A stretch of DNA of 7,263 bases from Candidatus Aerophobota bacterium (GTDB lineage Bacteria > Aerophobota > Aerophobia > Aerophobales > B3-G15). The DNA is taken from contig QMQA01000058.1 of the NCBI GenBank assembly GCA_003648845.1, forward strand, positions 1 through 7,263. The letters are read 5' to 3'. How positions within the stretch are numbered: position 1 is the stretch's first letter; every line of letters begins with the position of its first letter. Below the pieces are notes generated by a model that saw only the letters and a list, made by a program, of their open reading frames with translations, had not been told where the DNA came from and did not search any database. Positions 1-6,450 of this stretch are shown here, in pieces. The translations under genes were made by a program, and so were the position numbers.

Positions 1-1098
1 AAAGAAATTAAAACAGAATCCGAGCTTTTTACAAAGATTTGTGAGACTTTTGTAAAAGAAATTGAGCACTTTAAGTTTTCCTGGATAGGACTTGTAGAAA
101 AAGAAACCTTCAGGGTGAGGCCTGTTGCCCATGCAGGATTTGAAGAGAAGTATCCTTATTCGGTTGAGATTAGATGGGATGAGTCCAAGTATGGTATGGG
201 ACCTACAGGTATGGCTATTAAAGAAAAAAGGCCTTTCATTGTAAATGATATAGAAAATGATCCCGGATATTCTCCCTGGAGGAAAGAGGCTTTAAAAAGG
301 GGGTATAACTCAAGTGCAGTTTTTCCTTTATTGCACGAAAGAGAGGTGGTCGGTATCCTTAATATTTACTCTGAGAAAAAAGATGCTTTCCAGGGTGATG
401 AAGTTGAATTTTTAAAAGAGGCAGCATTAGATATTGCTATTGGTATAAGGTCTTTAAGGTTGGAAAAAGAACTTGAGAAAACTGTTGAGGAGCTGGAAAG
501 AACAACCGAAGGGATTATCTGGACTATAGCAAAAATAGTGGAGGCAAAAGATCCTTATACATCCGGTCATCAAAGGAGGGTAGCAAGCCTGTCTCGTGCT
601 TTAGCTGAAGAGATGAATCTTCCCCGGGAACAGATCAAAGGGGTCTATATGGCTGCAACTCTTCACGACATCGGCAAGATTTATGTACCTGCCGAGATCC
701 TTACCAGGCCTGGCAGGTTAACCGAGACAGAATTTGGAATGATTAAAACTCACCCTCAATACGGTTACAATATGTTAAAAGATGTAGAGTTTCCCTGGCC
801 ACTTGCTCTGGCTATCCTTCAGCATCATGAAAGACTGGATGGTTCAGGTTATCCCCAGGGTCTATCAGGAGAAGATATTATCCTGGAGGCACGCATCTTA
901 GCGGTAGCAGATGTTGTTGAGGCTATGTCATCGCACAGGCCTTATAGACCTGCTCTCGGCGTAGATAAGGCACTGGAGGAGATTGAAACCAATAAAGGTA
1001 AACTCTACGATCCTGATGTAGTAGATGCCTGTGTAAAGCTTTTTATGGAGAAAAAGTTTAAATTTGAGCACTATCTGGAAGATGATCCTTCTTGTTGA
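1..1098 (+). CDS. GAF + HD-GYP domain protein, putative c-di-GMP phosphodiesterase (5' end outside window)
   Basis: The frame is open from base 1 to the TGA at 1096-1098, giving 365 visible residues; the true start lies to the left. A GTG at 115 would cut into the GAF domain, so I do not take it as the start. Residues about 1-150 are a GAF sensor domain with the typical GPTG and PWR.EALKRGY patches. A short charged coiled-coil linker follows (about 152-172), then an HD-GYP domain (about 172-362). Its metal and signature residues are all visible: H190, the HDIGK motif with H222-D223, H251, the H275-H276 pair, GYP at 283-285 and D304. HD-GYP enzymes are known to hydrolyse cyclic di-GMP, and the GAF domain presumably tunes this to a ligand. 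With every key residue kept, the enzyme is probably active, in the cytoplasm. No clear terminator follows. A diverged fragment of the same domain lies at 6537-6750. The substrate is inferred from the family; some relatives act on other cyclic dinucleotides. Confidence 0.93.
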   Translation, partial: KEIKTESELFTKICETFVKEIEHFKFSWIGLVEKETFRVRPVAHAGFEEKYPYSVEIRWDESKYGMGPTGMAIKEKRPFIVNDIENDPGYSPWRKEALKRGYNSSAVFPLLHEREVVGILNIYSEKKDAFQGDEVEFLKEAALDIAIGIRSLRLEKELEKTVEELERTTEGIIWTIAKIVEAKDPYTSGHQRRVASLSRALAEEMNLPREQIKGVYMAATLHDIGKIYVPAEILTRPGRLTETEFGMIKTHPQYGYNMLKDVEFPWPLALAILQHHERLDGSGYPQGLSGEDIILEARILAVADVVEAMSSHRPYRPALGVDKALEEIETNKGKLYDPDVVDACVKLFMEKKFKFEHYLEDDPSC

Positions 1099-1244
1099 GG
1101 TTTTAGAGAGCTCTGAAAAATTACCCTATTTTCGCTCTGTTTCTCTAAGAAGGATTTTTTGAGAATAAAGGAATAGAAGAAGTCCATTTTCCTTTTCATT
1201 TTTTCCGGTTTTTCCTCTATTTTTGCAAAATCTCTGTTGTTGAC

Positions 1245-1475
1245 TCATATTATTAAGTCCGTCACAATAAAGCTCATAAATACCTGGATAGAAACTTTCC
1301 ACCTATCTCTGTATCCTGCTCGTGGCATTCCATGATGTTTCTTAGCTTCCTCTTTTTGATCATAGAGGAACTTGTTGAGTTTCTTTTTCTCTCTCTTTTC
1401 TGGAATATAGTGCTCCATTTCTCTTTTTTCAATAGCACGCCTCCAGTTTCCTGAAAAAAATCCTAATTTCTCCAA
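1245..1475 (-). pseudogene. Decayed transposase C-terminal remnant (IS1182-like DDE type)
   Basis: This is a 76-codon frame beginning at a TTG (1473-1475) behind a good AAGGAG site (8-base spacing), with an in-frame TAA just upstream. Residues about 40-72 follow the pattern EAK..HGM.RA.YR.RWKV.IQVFM, which closely resembles the end of IS1182-family DDE transposases: EAK carries the last acidic residue, followed by the conserved HG..RA.YRG..K..IQ block. The first 35 residues are lysine- and glutamate-rich and I do not recognise them. Past the TGA at 1245-1247 the same frame stays open to 1071-1073, ending in a basic, phenylalanine-rich stretch of the kind found at the tail of such transposases. 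The original reading frame was therefore probably longer and the TGA is a later mutation. The tail overlaps the 3' end of the HD-GYP gene on the other strand. The first two catalytic acids and the N-terminal domain are missing, so it cannot be active. The family assignment rests on recalled motif patterns; a small expressed gene reusing this start is possible but less likely. Confidence 0.55.
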
Positions 1476-1517
1476 AATTATCTCTCCTTAACCTTTGCAT
1501 GTTTTTGAAAGCAACAA

Positions 1518-1547
1518 AAAATTCCCCTCTAACCATAAGGGAATTTT
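1518..1547. repeat. Inverted repeat, 9-bp perfect stem, possible terminator
   Basis: AAAATTCCC (1518-1526) pairs exactly with GGGAATTTT (1539-1547) across a 12-base loop. The stem is bounded by A-rich sequence on the left and T-rich sequence in the right arm, so it could end transcription on either strand. The low GC content makes it a weak terminator. It could also be a leftover insertion-sequence end. Confidence 0.35.
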
Positions 1548-1846
1548 GCAAGAGAAGATCAACCCTTAAAGGAGGAAAATTAACTATAGGAAAATTCTCC
1601 TGGGCAACCCAAAAGATGCAGAGAAGTCCATCTGTATACGTTTAAAAAAATCTTCCAAATCTGGTCAAATACTTTTCTGTAAAAGAGGAGAGTATTTTTT
1701 GCCTTGCCAGCATACCTTTTCCTTCCAAGATTTCTCTTTAAGAAATCAACTATGTCTCAGAATTTTTACCCCGAAATCTATTCATTGTTACATTTCCATT
1801 CCTAAAGTCCATCAGTGAAAATTTTCGGGAAACTGGACCTGATTGG

Positions 1847-1874
1847 TTGACATAAAGGAAAAGGGCAGTAATAT
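1847..1874 (+). promoter_or_regulatory. Candidate sigma70-like promoter with a long leader to the secreted-protein gene
   Basis: A perfect TTGACA (1847-1852) is followed after 16 bases by TAATAT (1869-1874), which matches four of six -10 positions. If used, it gives a leader of about 190 bases before 2074. The leader contains short hairpin-prone segments, such as a GGGG...CCCC pair around 1903-1922. It competes with the closer -10 at 2050. Confidence 0.35.
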
Positions 1875-2049
1875 AGCTTGTGGGTGCAGGGTAAAGTATG
1901 TTAGGGGAAGGGTGGTTGCCCCCGAACTGATGCAGCTTTCGCTGAAATTGCTTTATTAGAGGATCTGTCCGGGCAGAAAAAAACATTGTTTTGTAGCTGC
2001 TTTCAAGATTCAAACAGGATGCCTTCCATGAAAAAACACCAGGGTAAGT

Positions 2050-2068
2050 TATAATTTATAACAGGAGG
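2050..2068 (+). promoter_or_regulatory. -10 box and strong ribosome binding site of the secreted-protein gene
   Basis: A consensus TATAAT lies at 2050-2055 with no good -35 box 16-18 bases upstream. AGGAGG at 2063-2068 is 5 bases before the ATG at 2074 and fixes that start. Transcription from this -10 would leave a leader of only about 12 bases, so the box may be fortuitous; the ribosome binding site is convincing. Confidence 0.5.
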
Positions 2069-2073
2069 AGACA

Positions 2074-3720
2074 ATGAGAAGGTGCAAGAGTAGACCTGTT
2101 GTTGTGGCAGTGGTAATTTGGGCTATGTATTTAATGTTCTGCGCTATAGGAGAAGCCCAGCCGGCTGGACAAAGGCTGAAGCCATTGAAGTTTCAGCTCC
2201 AAGTTATGGAAAGAGACTTTATTGAGATACTCCCTTTGCTCTTAGGATTAAAACATCCACTTTCCATAGCTACCACACCAGCCATGCCAACTCCATCACC
2301 ACCGCCACCGCAGCCCCCACAGGAGGAATCACTACCTCCTCCTGGACAGGAGCCGCCACCGGTGTATGTGCCACCAGTCCCGCCGCAGGTGACCCCTCTG
2401 AAGATAAACGTCCAGGGCGAGATACCCGGTGGCAACCAGCGGGCTGTGGACAGTTTTCTTCGGACCTACCCCTTTCTGGTCAAATATCTGGGTGAGCCTT
2501 TCAGTATCGGTGCTGATGGTGTTACCTGGAAATACGATGCTAATGCGACAAGCTGGGGCTGGGATGCCAGGACAAACACGGTCCTTCTCAATGCTAATAT
2601 CCTGGAGCAACCCCCAGACCAGCCGCCCTATGCTCAGCTGGATGAATCATACCAGCATGAGACGACACACCTCTTTTATGATGTTGGTGAGGATATTATC
2701 CGTTTCACCTTTGGCCAATGGATATGGGAAGCCCATGCTCTCGCCGGACAGGCGCTGGCCAATCAAGATGCACTGGGATTCCCTGCCTTCGGCCTTGTAG
2801 CGACCTATGACACGGAGGCTAATATCGGTTACCAGGTATTGAACGGTGTGCCACGCGATAGCGAGAAGTGGAACCGCACCATTGTTGATGGTAATGCTAC
2901 CAGTGCTTTACTCCTGCTTATCGACGTCCTCTCTGCCGACTCTGACCGTGATTTCCTGAAGCGGGTGAATGCAGGCATACTGGACCATTATCGTACCACA
3001 AGAAGCGTAGATATTTCCCGTGAGGCTTACAGCGCCGTTCTCAATGAGGCGGCTGCTGGCAAGAAGATAGACGGTCAGTCCCCTGGCGAGTGGCTGTTTT
3101 CCCAGCCGGTGGCCAACATCGCCGGAAAAACGGGCGAGTATCTGGCGGTAGTACCGCGATACAGTGCTGAGTGGTACGGGATGGAGCTATTTCCTACCCG
3201 CTTCTGGGTCTTTGCCTTCCGGCGGGAAAAGCTCGGGCAGGACTACCGCGAGACCGCCCTCGAAGGTCTTGACGTGAAACTAACTGTCTACAATGCTGTC
3301 GATGAGGTGGTGCGACAGACCACAATCCAGAGCGCCGGTGGCATGGGGGTAGAGGTGGATGGTTGGGAACTACTCCCTGAGGACATCAACGATGGTGCCT
3401 ACCTGGTCAAAGCCGAAGCCAATGTCGATGGCAAGCCGCTGGAGACTTATAACTATTTCGTCATCATGCGCCAGGCTCCGAAGGTTACCATCGAAGACGA
3501 GCGCCTGATTGTCGTACTGACCAACGCCTCAGGTAGCGCCCTGATGCCTGAAATAGCGACTGGCATGAGCGTTACCGGCGGCCGGATAAGTGCAACTCTG
3601 CCTGGTATTCTGGTGGTGAATGCCAAACCAGGTGTCCCTGTTACTTTTGAGGTGGGTAGCTTTGTGAAGACCATCTCCAAGCCGCTAACGGCACGAGTTG
3701 TTTCCCTGCGTTTTCCATGA
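2074..3720 (+). CDS. Secreted protein with zinc-metallopeptidase-like HETTH...E motif
   Basis: 548 residues from an ATG with AGGAGG 5 bases upstream. Residues 1-28 look like a Sec signal peptide: basic start (RRCKSR), hydrophobic core, likely cut after GEA at 28. C23 lacks a proper lipobox. Residues about 70-107 form a proline-rich linker, presumably a spacer from the membrane or wall. Residues about 110-350 form a globular domain with H195-E196-T-T-H199 and a glutamate 19 residues later (E219 in WIWEAHA). HExxH followed by a distant glutamate is the zinc-binding and catalytic layout of gluzincin peptidases, so peptidase activity outside the cytoplasm is my inference. Residues about 398-465 and 468-545 look like two beta-rich, Ig-like C-terminal domains. 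The gene appears to stand alone; its neighbours do not explain it. GC is about 53-58% in sampled 60-base lines of the body against about 22% in lines of the ATPase downstream, pointing to acquisition from a different genome. I do not recognise a named family; a non-catalytic binding protein is possible. Confidence 0.85.
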   Translation: MRRCKSRPVVVAVVIWAMYLMFCAIGEAQPAGQRLKPLKFQLQVMERDFIEILPLLLGLKHPLSIATTPAMPTPSPPPPQPPQEESLPPPGQEPPPVYVPPVPPQVTPLKINVQGEIPGGNQRAVDSFLRTYPFLVKYLGEPFSIGADGVTWKYDANATSWGWDARTNTVLLNANILEQPPDQPPYAQLDESYQHETTHLFYDVGEDIIRFTFGQWIWEAHALAGQALANQDALGFPAFGLVATYDTEANIGYQVLNGVPRDSEKWNRTIVDGNATSALLLLIDVLSADSDRDFLKRVNAGILDHYRTTRSVDISREAYSAVLNEAAAGKKIDGQSPGEWLFSQPVANIAGKTGEYLAVVPRYSAEWYGMELFPTRFWVFAFRREKLGQDYRETALEGLDVKLTVYNAVDEVVRQTTIQSAGGMGVEVDGWELLPEDINDGAYLVKAEANVDGKPLETYNYFVIMRQAPKVTIEDERLIVVLTNASGSALMPEIATGMSVTGGRISATLPGILVVNAKPGVPVTFEVGSFVKTISKPLTARVVSLRFP

Positions 3721-3745
3721 CGGGTGCTGTCCAGCTCCATAGTTT

Positions 3746-3757
3746 TGCAGTACTGCA
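3746..3757. repeat. 12-base perfect palindrome
   Basis: TGCAGTACTGCA is a perfect dyad 26 bases past the stop codon of the secreted-protein gene. It is preceded by TTT and lacks a T-run after it, so it is a poor terminator. It could be a protein-binding dyad or a chance occurrence. Confidence 0.4.
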
Positions 3758-4044
3758 TCTATTGTGCGAAGCCCGGGACCCTATACGTTAGTTGGGATTG
3801 GCAAGTACCGTTGGGGGGTGCACAATGATCCCGGAAACAAGTGAACGAAAGAGAATAGAGACCTCTCCTCTGTGCGGGGTAAAACAAAGTACTATTTTGT
3901 GGGTTAATCAAAGAAGAATCCCTCATCTTAAGTCAGGTAAAAAGCCCTTTTCAATCCCAAACACATTGCTCACTATCCATCAATAAGATCATTAGTTATT
4001 GCCGGATGTGTCAATAAGAAGGTTTGTCATTGTAGACCGAAATG

Positions 4045-4073
4045 TTGACTATGAACAGCATTTTTAGTATAAT
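4045..4073 (+). promoter_or_regulatory. Strong sigma70-like promoter of the ATPase gene
   Basis: TTGACT (4045-4050) and TATAAT (4068-4073) are separated by exactly 17 bases. Transcription should begin near 4080. This places the TTG at 4076 at or before the transcript start, which rules it out as the initiation codon and supports the ATG at 4112. An interrupted dyad (ATTGT.GG...CC.ACAAT, 4075-4096) sits on the predicted start point and could be an operator; its loop contains a second TATAAT (4084-4089). Confidence 0.7.
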
Positions 4074-4111
4074 TATTGTTGGTTATAATCCACAATATTA
4101 AAGGAGACAGG

Positions 4112-5482
4112 ATGATAAGGGACAGTTTGGGGTTTAGGGCTGAGCTTGAAAAAATAAATGAATGGTGGTTCACGAATTCTGTTAAAGAAGCAAGATTATA
4201 TCCATTAAAACGGGAACAATTTGAAATTCTAAAAAAGGAATTAGAAAATCCGAGGATAAGCATACTTATTGGTCCAAGAAGGGTTGGCAAAAGTGTCTTA
4301 ATCAAACAGACTATTGAGCATTTGATCAAAAATGGCCATAATCCAAGAAATGTGCTTTATTATTCCCTAGATGACCCTTCGCTTTCTGTTTATTCTGATA
4401 ATCTTTTAAAAGATATCGTTGACTATTTTTTAGAAAATATCGCTTTGTCAGGCAAAAAATATATATTTTTGGATGAAGTCCATTTATTTGATAAATGGTA
4501 TAAGTGGATAAAGGCATTTTACGATAGAGAGAAGGATCTAAAATTTATTCTCTCTGGTTCATCAAGCACTTCTTTACAAAAGGAGGCAAATGTATTTCTG
4601 CGTGGCAGAACTTTCGAAATAGAGATGTTTCCTTTAAATTTTTTTGAGTTTGCAAAATTTTCCGGGATAAAAGTAGAAAGGATCGATTATCAAGAGCTTC
4701 TGAAACTTAATGAATTTGAAGTGAGAAGAATCCAACATAATTTAAAAAACACTTTTAAAGAATACTTGAGTGTAGGAGGGTTTCCTGAATGGTTTAAGAT
4801 AAAAAATCAGTCTGACGCAAAGCTGCGTTGGTTTACAATGTTAATTGAGGATATTCCAAAGAAGGCAATTTATGAGGATATAGCAAGTCTTTTTGGGATA
4901 AGAAATGTAAAAATCCTTGAGCAAGTATTTGCTTTTATCGCTGTTCACCAGAGCAAACTGCTCTCATACGAGACGATAAATGACGTTGTAAAACTTGACC
5001 GATCAACCCTTATTAATTACATAGAGTTTCTTAAATCTTCCTATCTTATAGCTGAGATCTTAAAATTTGCGGGTATTAAGGAACAAATAAAAGCAAAAAA
5101 GAAATTTCTTGTTATAGATCAGGGTTTAAGAAATGCTATTCTTAAAGATTATGAGGTAAAAGAGGATAATCTGGGCTTCATATTTGAAAATCTCATTGGA
5201 ATTGCTCTCTTTTTATTTTGTAAGAAAAACGATGCCAAGCTCAACTATTGGAAACCAAATGATGAGGTTGATTTTATCATCTCAGATAAAGAAATTATCC
5301 CTGTGGAGGCAAAATATAAAAACCGGATACGTGAAAATGATAAGGATAATTTAAAGAATTTCATGAGAAAATTTAAAAAGGATAAGGCATTTCTTATTAC
5401 CAAAAATCTTTATGGTCAAGAAAGAGTTGGCAAAAGCTCATTATACTTCATCCCGGCTGAGATATTCTTACTCTCTTTATAA
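4112..5482 (+). CDS. AAA-type ATPase with C-terminal DUF4143 / nuclease-like domain
   Basis: 456 residues from the ATG at 4112, with AAGGAG (4101-4106) 5 bases upstream. Residues about 30-165 form an AAA_14-type P-loop domain: Walker A GPRRVGKS at 54-61, Walker B YIFLDE at 117-122 and a sensor-like LSGSSS at 147-152. The arginines in LRGR (about 164-166) lie where this family has a likely arginine finger. Residues about 210-320 look helical. Residues about 355-435 form the DUF4143 region, with E359, the DEVDF patch (D387) and VEAK (E399, K401). This spacing resembles the PD-(D/E)xK nuclease core. Proteins of this architecture are very common in bacteria and archaea, often in mobile or accessory regions, and their function is largely unknown; DNA binding and ATP hydrolysis are expected. 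The gene is strongly AT-rich and is followed after 24 bases by a recombinase gene on the same strand, so the two are probably co-transcribed and arrived together. All ATPase motifs are intact. Confidence 0.92.
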   Translation: MIRDSLGFRAELEKINEWWFTNSVKEARLYPLKREQFEILKKELENPRISILIGPRRVGKSVLIKQTIEHLIKNGHNPRNVLYYSLDDPSLSVYSDNLLKDIVDYFLENIALSGKKYIFLDEVHLFDKWYKWIKAFYDREKDLKFILSGSSSTSLQKEANVFLRGRTFEIEMFPLNFFEFAKFSGIKVERIDYQELLKLNEFEVRRIQHNLKNTFKEYLSVGGFPEWFKIKNQSDAKLRWFTMLIEDIPKKAIYEDIASLFGIRNVKILEQVFAFIAVHQSKLLSYETINDVVKLDRSTLINYIEFLKSSYLIAEILKFAGIKEQIKAKKKFLVIDQGLRNAILKDYEVKEDNLGFIFENLIGIALFLFCKKNDAKLNYWKPNDEVDFIISDKEIIPVEAKYKNRIRENDKDNLKNFMRKFKKDKAFLITKNLYGQERVGKSSLYFIPAEIFLLSL

Positions 5483-5506
5483 AAAATAGGTAGTGGATTT
5501 ATTAGC

Positions 5507-6177
5507 GTGGGTATTTATAAACGTGGTAAAATTTGGTACATTGATTATTATGATCAGTTTGGTAAAAGACATAGGGAGGCAGTTGGTCCCAACAAAAGGC
5601 AAGCTGAACAAACTTTATCTAAAAGAAAAATAGAGGTTGCTGAGAATAAATTCTTAGATAAGAAAAAACAAGAAAAGATAAAATTTAGAGATTTTGCTGA
5701 TGAGTTTATTGAATTTCACTCTAAGCCAAATAAGCGATCTTGGCAGAGAGATGTCCAGCTTGTTAACCACCTTAAAGCTTTCTTCGGGGAGAAAAAGCTA
5801 TATGAGATAACACCCTTAGATATAGAAAAGTATAAAAAAGAACGAATCGAAAAAGTAAAACCAGCTACAGTAAAAGAGAAATAGCTTGCCTCAAAGCCAT
5901 CTTTAATAAAGCAATCCAGTGGGGTAAAATTACAGAAAATCCTGTTAGAAAAGTAAAATTCTATAAAGAGAATAATCAAATCATTAGATATTTACCAGAG
6001 GATGAAATGGCAAGGTTAATAAACGAGTGCTCCGGCTATCTGAAACCTATTGTAATTGTGGCCTTAAATACTGGTATGAGGCTAAACGAGATTCTAAATC
6101 TTCAGTGGAAAGATATTGCAATTGGGCAAAAAATTATATATATTATAAATAGTGAAACTGGAGGGGTGTCCGAATAG
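5507..6177 (+). pseudogene. Tyrosine recombinase/phage-type integrase, frameshifted and truncated at tRNA-Ser
   Basis: The gene starts at a GTG (5507), 24 bases after the ATPase stop, with only a weak AGGTAGTGG site. The first frame stops at 5884 after 125 residues. A -1 shift in the A-run near 5871-5875 restores a reading that continues to a TAG at 6175-6177, giving about 220 residues of family-like sequence. Residues 1-45 resemble the arm-type N-terminal domain of integrases (YKRGKIWYIDYYD...GKRHRE). Residues about 55-145 are the SAM-like core-binding domain, ending in the usual LKAIFNKAIQWGKI.ENPV. The catalytic domain begins at about 163 and has the first catalytic arginine, R192 in TGMRLNEIL. 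It ends at about 218 where the tRNA begins, so the catalytic lysine, the HxxR box and the tyrosine nucleophile are absent. Intact relatives are usually about 330-390 residues. It cannot recombine DNA. Slippage on GTA-AAA-G could join the frames, but with the catalytic half gone simple decay is more likely. Confidence 0.88.
6122..6149 (+). promoter_or_regulatory. Candidate promoter of the tRNA-Ser pair, inside the recombinase remnant
   Basis: TTGGGC (6122-6127) and TATAAA (6144-6149) are 16 bases apart, and the predicted transcript start (about 6156) lies a few bases before the tRNA at 6160. The -35 box is only partly consensus. The segment also reads as the last recombinase codons, so it may have been recruited by chance. 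A promoter further upstream, even the ATPase promoter, could also serve the tRNAs. Confidence 0.4.
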
Positions 6178-6249
6178 GCAAGGAGCCGGTCTTGAAAACC
6201 GGTGAAGGGCATAGCGCCTGTCTGGGTTCGAGTCCCAGCCCCTCCGCCA
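6160..6249 (+). tRNA. tRNA-Ser (anticodon TGA)
   Basis: Acceptor arm GGAGGGG (6160-6166) pairs with CCCCTCC (6239-6245), followed by G and an encoded CCA (6247-6249). The anticodon stem CCGGT/ACCGG encloses the loop CTTGAAA (6191-6197), with anticodon TGA at 6193-6195, which reads UCA. A long variable arm (6203-6221) marks it as class II, and the T stem is CTGGG/CCCAG around TTCGAGT. At 90 bases it has the normal length for tRNA-Ser and appears intact. Its 5' end abuts the truncated recombinase. Confidence 0.97.
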
Positions 6250-6257
6250 CAAAATAT

Positions 6258-6350
6258 GGAGAGGTGACTGAGTGGCCGAAAGTGCACGATTGGAAATCGT
6301 GTGGAGGGCCAAAAGCTCTCCCGAGGGTTCGAATCCCTCCCTCTCCGCCA
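6258..6350 (+). tRNA. tRNA-Ser (anticodon GGA)
   Basis: Acceptor arm GGAGAGG (6258-6264) pairs with CCTCTCC (6340-6346), followed by G and an encoded CCA (6348-6350). The anticodon stem CACGA/TCGTG encloses TTGGAAA (6290-6296), with anticodon GGA at 6292-6294, which reads UCC and UCU. It has a long variable arm and the T stem GAGGG/CCCTC around TTCGAAT. At 93 bases it looks intact. It lies 8 bases after the first tRNA-Ser, so one transcript probably carries both. Confidence 0.97.
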
Positions 6351-6374
6351 GATTTGAAGATACTTGTTGGAAAG

Positions 6375-6450
6375 TATTTGGGAGACCACCTGTCCCGGTA
6401 TACCTGAAAATACTCCCCAAATAAGGCTTTAAAGCGCCAAGAGGGGTATT
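6375..6450 (+). terminator. Overlapping alternative hairpins after the tRNA pair, likely terminator
   Basis: Two stems compete for one strand. TATTTGGGAG (6375-6384) pairs with CTCCCCAAATA (6413-6423), leaving one bulged C. AATAC.CCCC (6409-6418) pairs with GGGGTATT (6443-6450), leaving one bulged T, and is followed by a pyrimidine-rich CTTCTCTTTCTT run. The loop of the second contains a near-palindrome, GGCTTTAAAGCGCC. The second stem with its trailing run is a plausible terminator for the tRNA transcript, though the T-run is interrupted. Confidence 0.45.

Larger units (their letters stand above)
1476..2073. other. 598-base region without a recognisable gene
   Basis: I see no convincing gene on either strand. 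It holds an inverted repeat at 1518-1547, a purine-rich AAAGGAGG at about 1568-1575 with no start codon behind it, a perfect TTGACA at 1847-1852, a G-run/C-run pair near 1903-1922 and the start signals of the next gene. One 87-codon minus-strand frame (1750-2013, TTG start) has neither a good ribosome binding site nor any recognised motif. The region probably combines remains of the insertion sequence with the leader of the secreted-protein gene. Confidence 0.5.
3721..4111. other. 391-base spacer; possible mobile-element remnant on the left, promoter on the right
   Basis: No supportable gene is seen. The first 140 bases keep the higher GC of the secreted-protein gene, so the foreign block runs past its stop codon to about 3860. 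A 64-codon frame at 3792-3986 has a tail loosely like the C-terminal ends of IS605-type TnpB proteins (lysine/arginine- and serine-rich, with a VNQRR..HLKSG stretch). This is too weak to call as a gene. A 12-base palindrome lies at 3746-3757, and the ATPase promoter occupies 4045-4073. Confidence 0.4.

Noticed and set aside
1750..2013. Minus-strand 87-codon frame
   Set aside because: TTG start without a convincing ribosome binding site, no recognised motif, and it overlaps the likely leader of the secreted-protein gene. A small unknown gene is not excluded.
2193..2800. Open frames on both strands inside the secreted-protein gene
   Set aside because: Shadows of a GC-rich gene; the glycine-rich minus-strand peptide is the complement of the proline-rich linker.
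3765..3900. GTGCG-like boundary suggesting a group II intron
   Set aside because: No domain V hairpin, reverse transcriptase or maturase is present nearby.
4076..4111. TTG at 4076 as an upstream start for the ATPase
   Set aside because: It lies at or before the predicted transcript start and has no ribosome binding site, while the ATG at 4112 has AAGGAG 5 bases upstream.
6192..6407. Plus-strand 71-codon frame over both tRNAs
   Set aside because: It is simply read through tRNA sequence and has no ribosome binding site.
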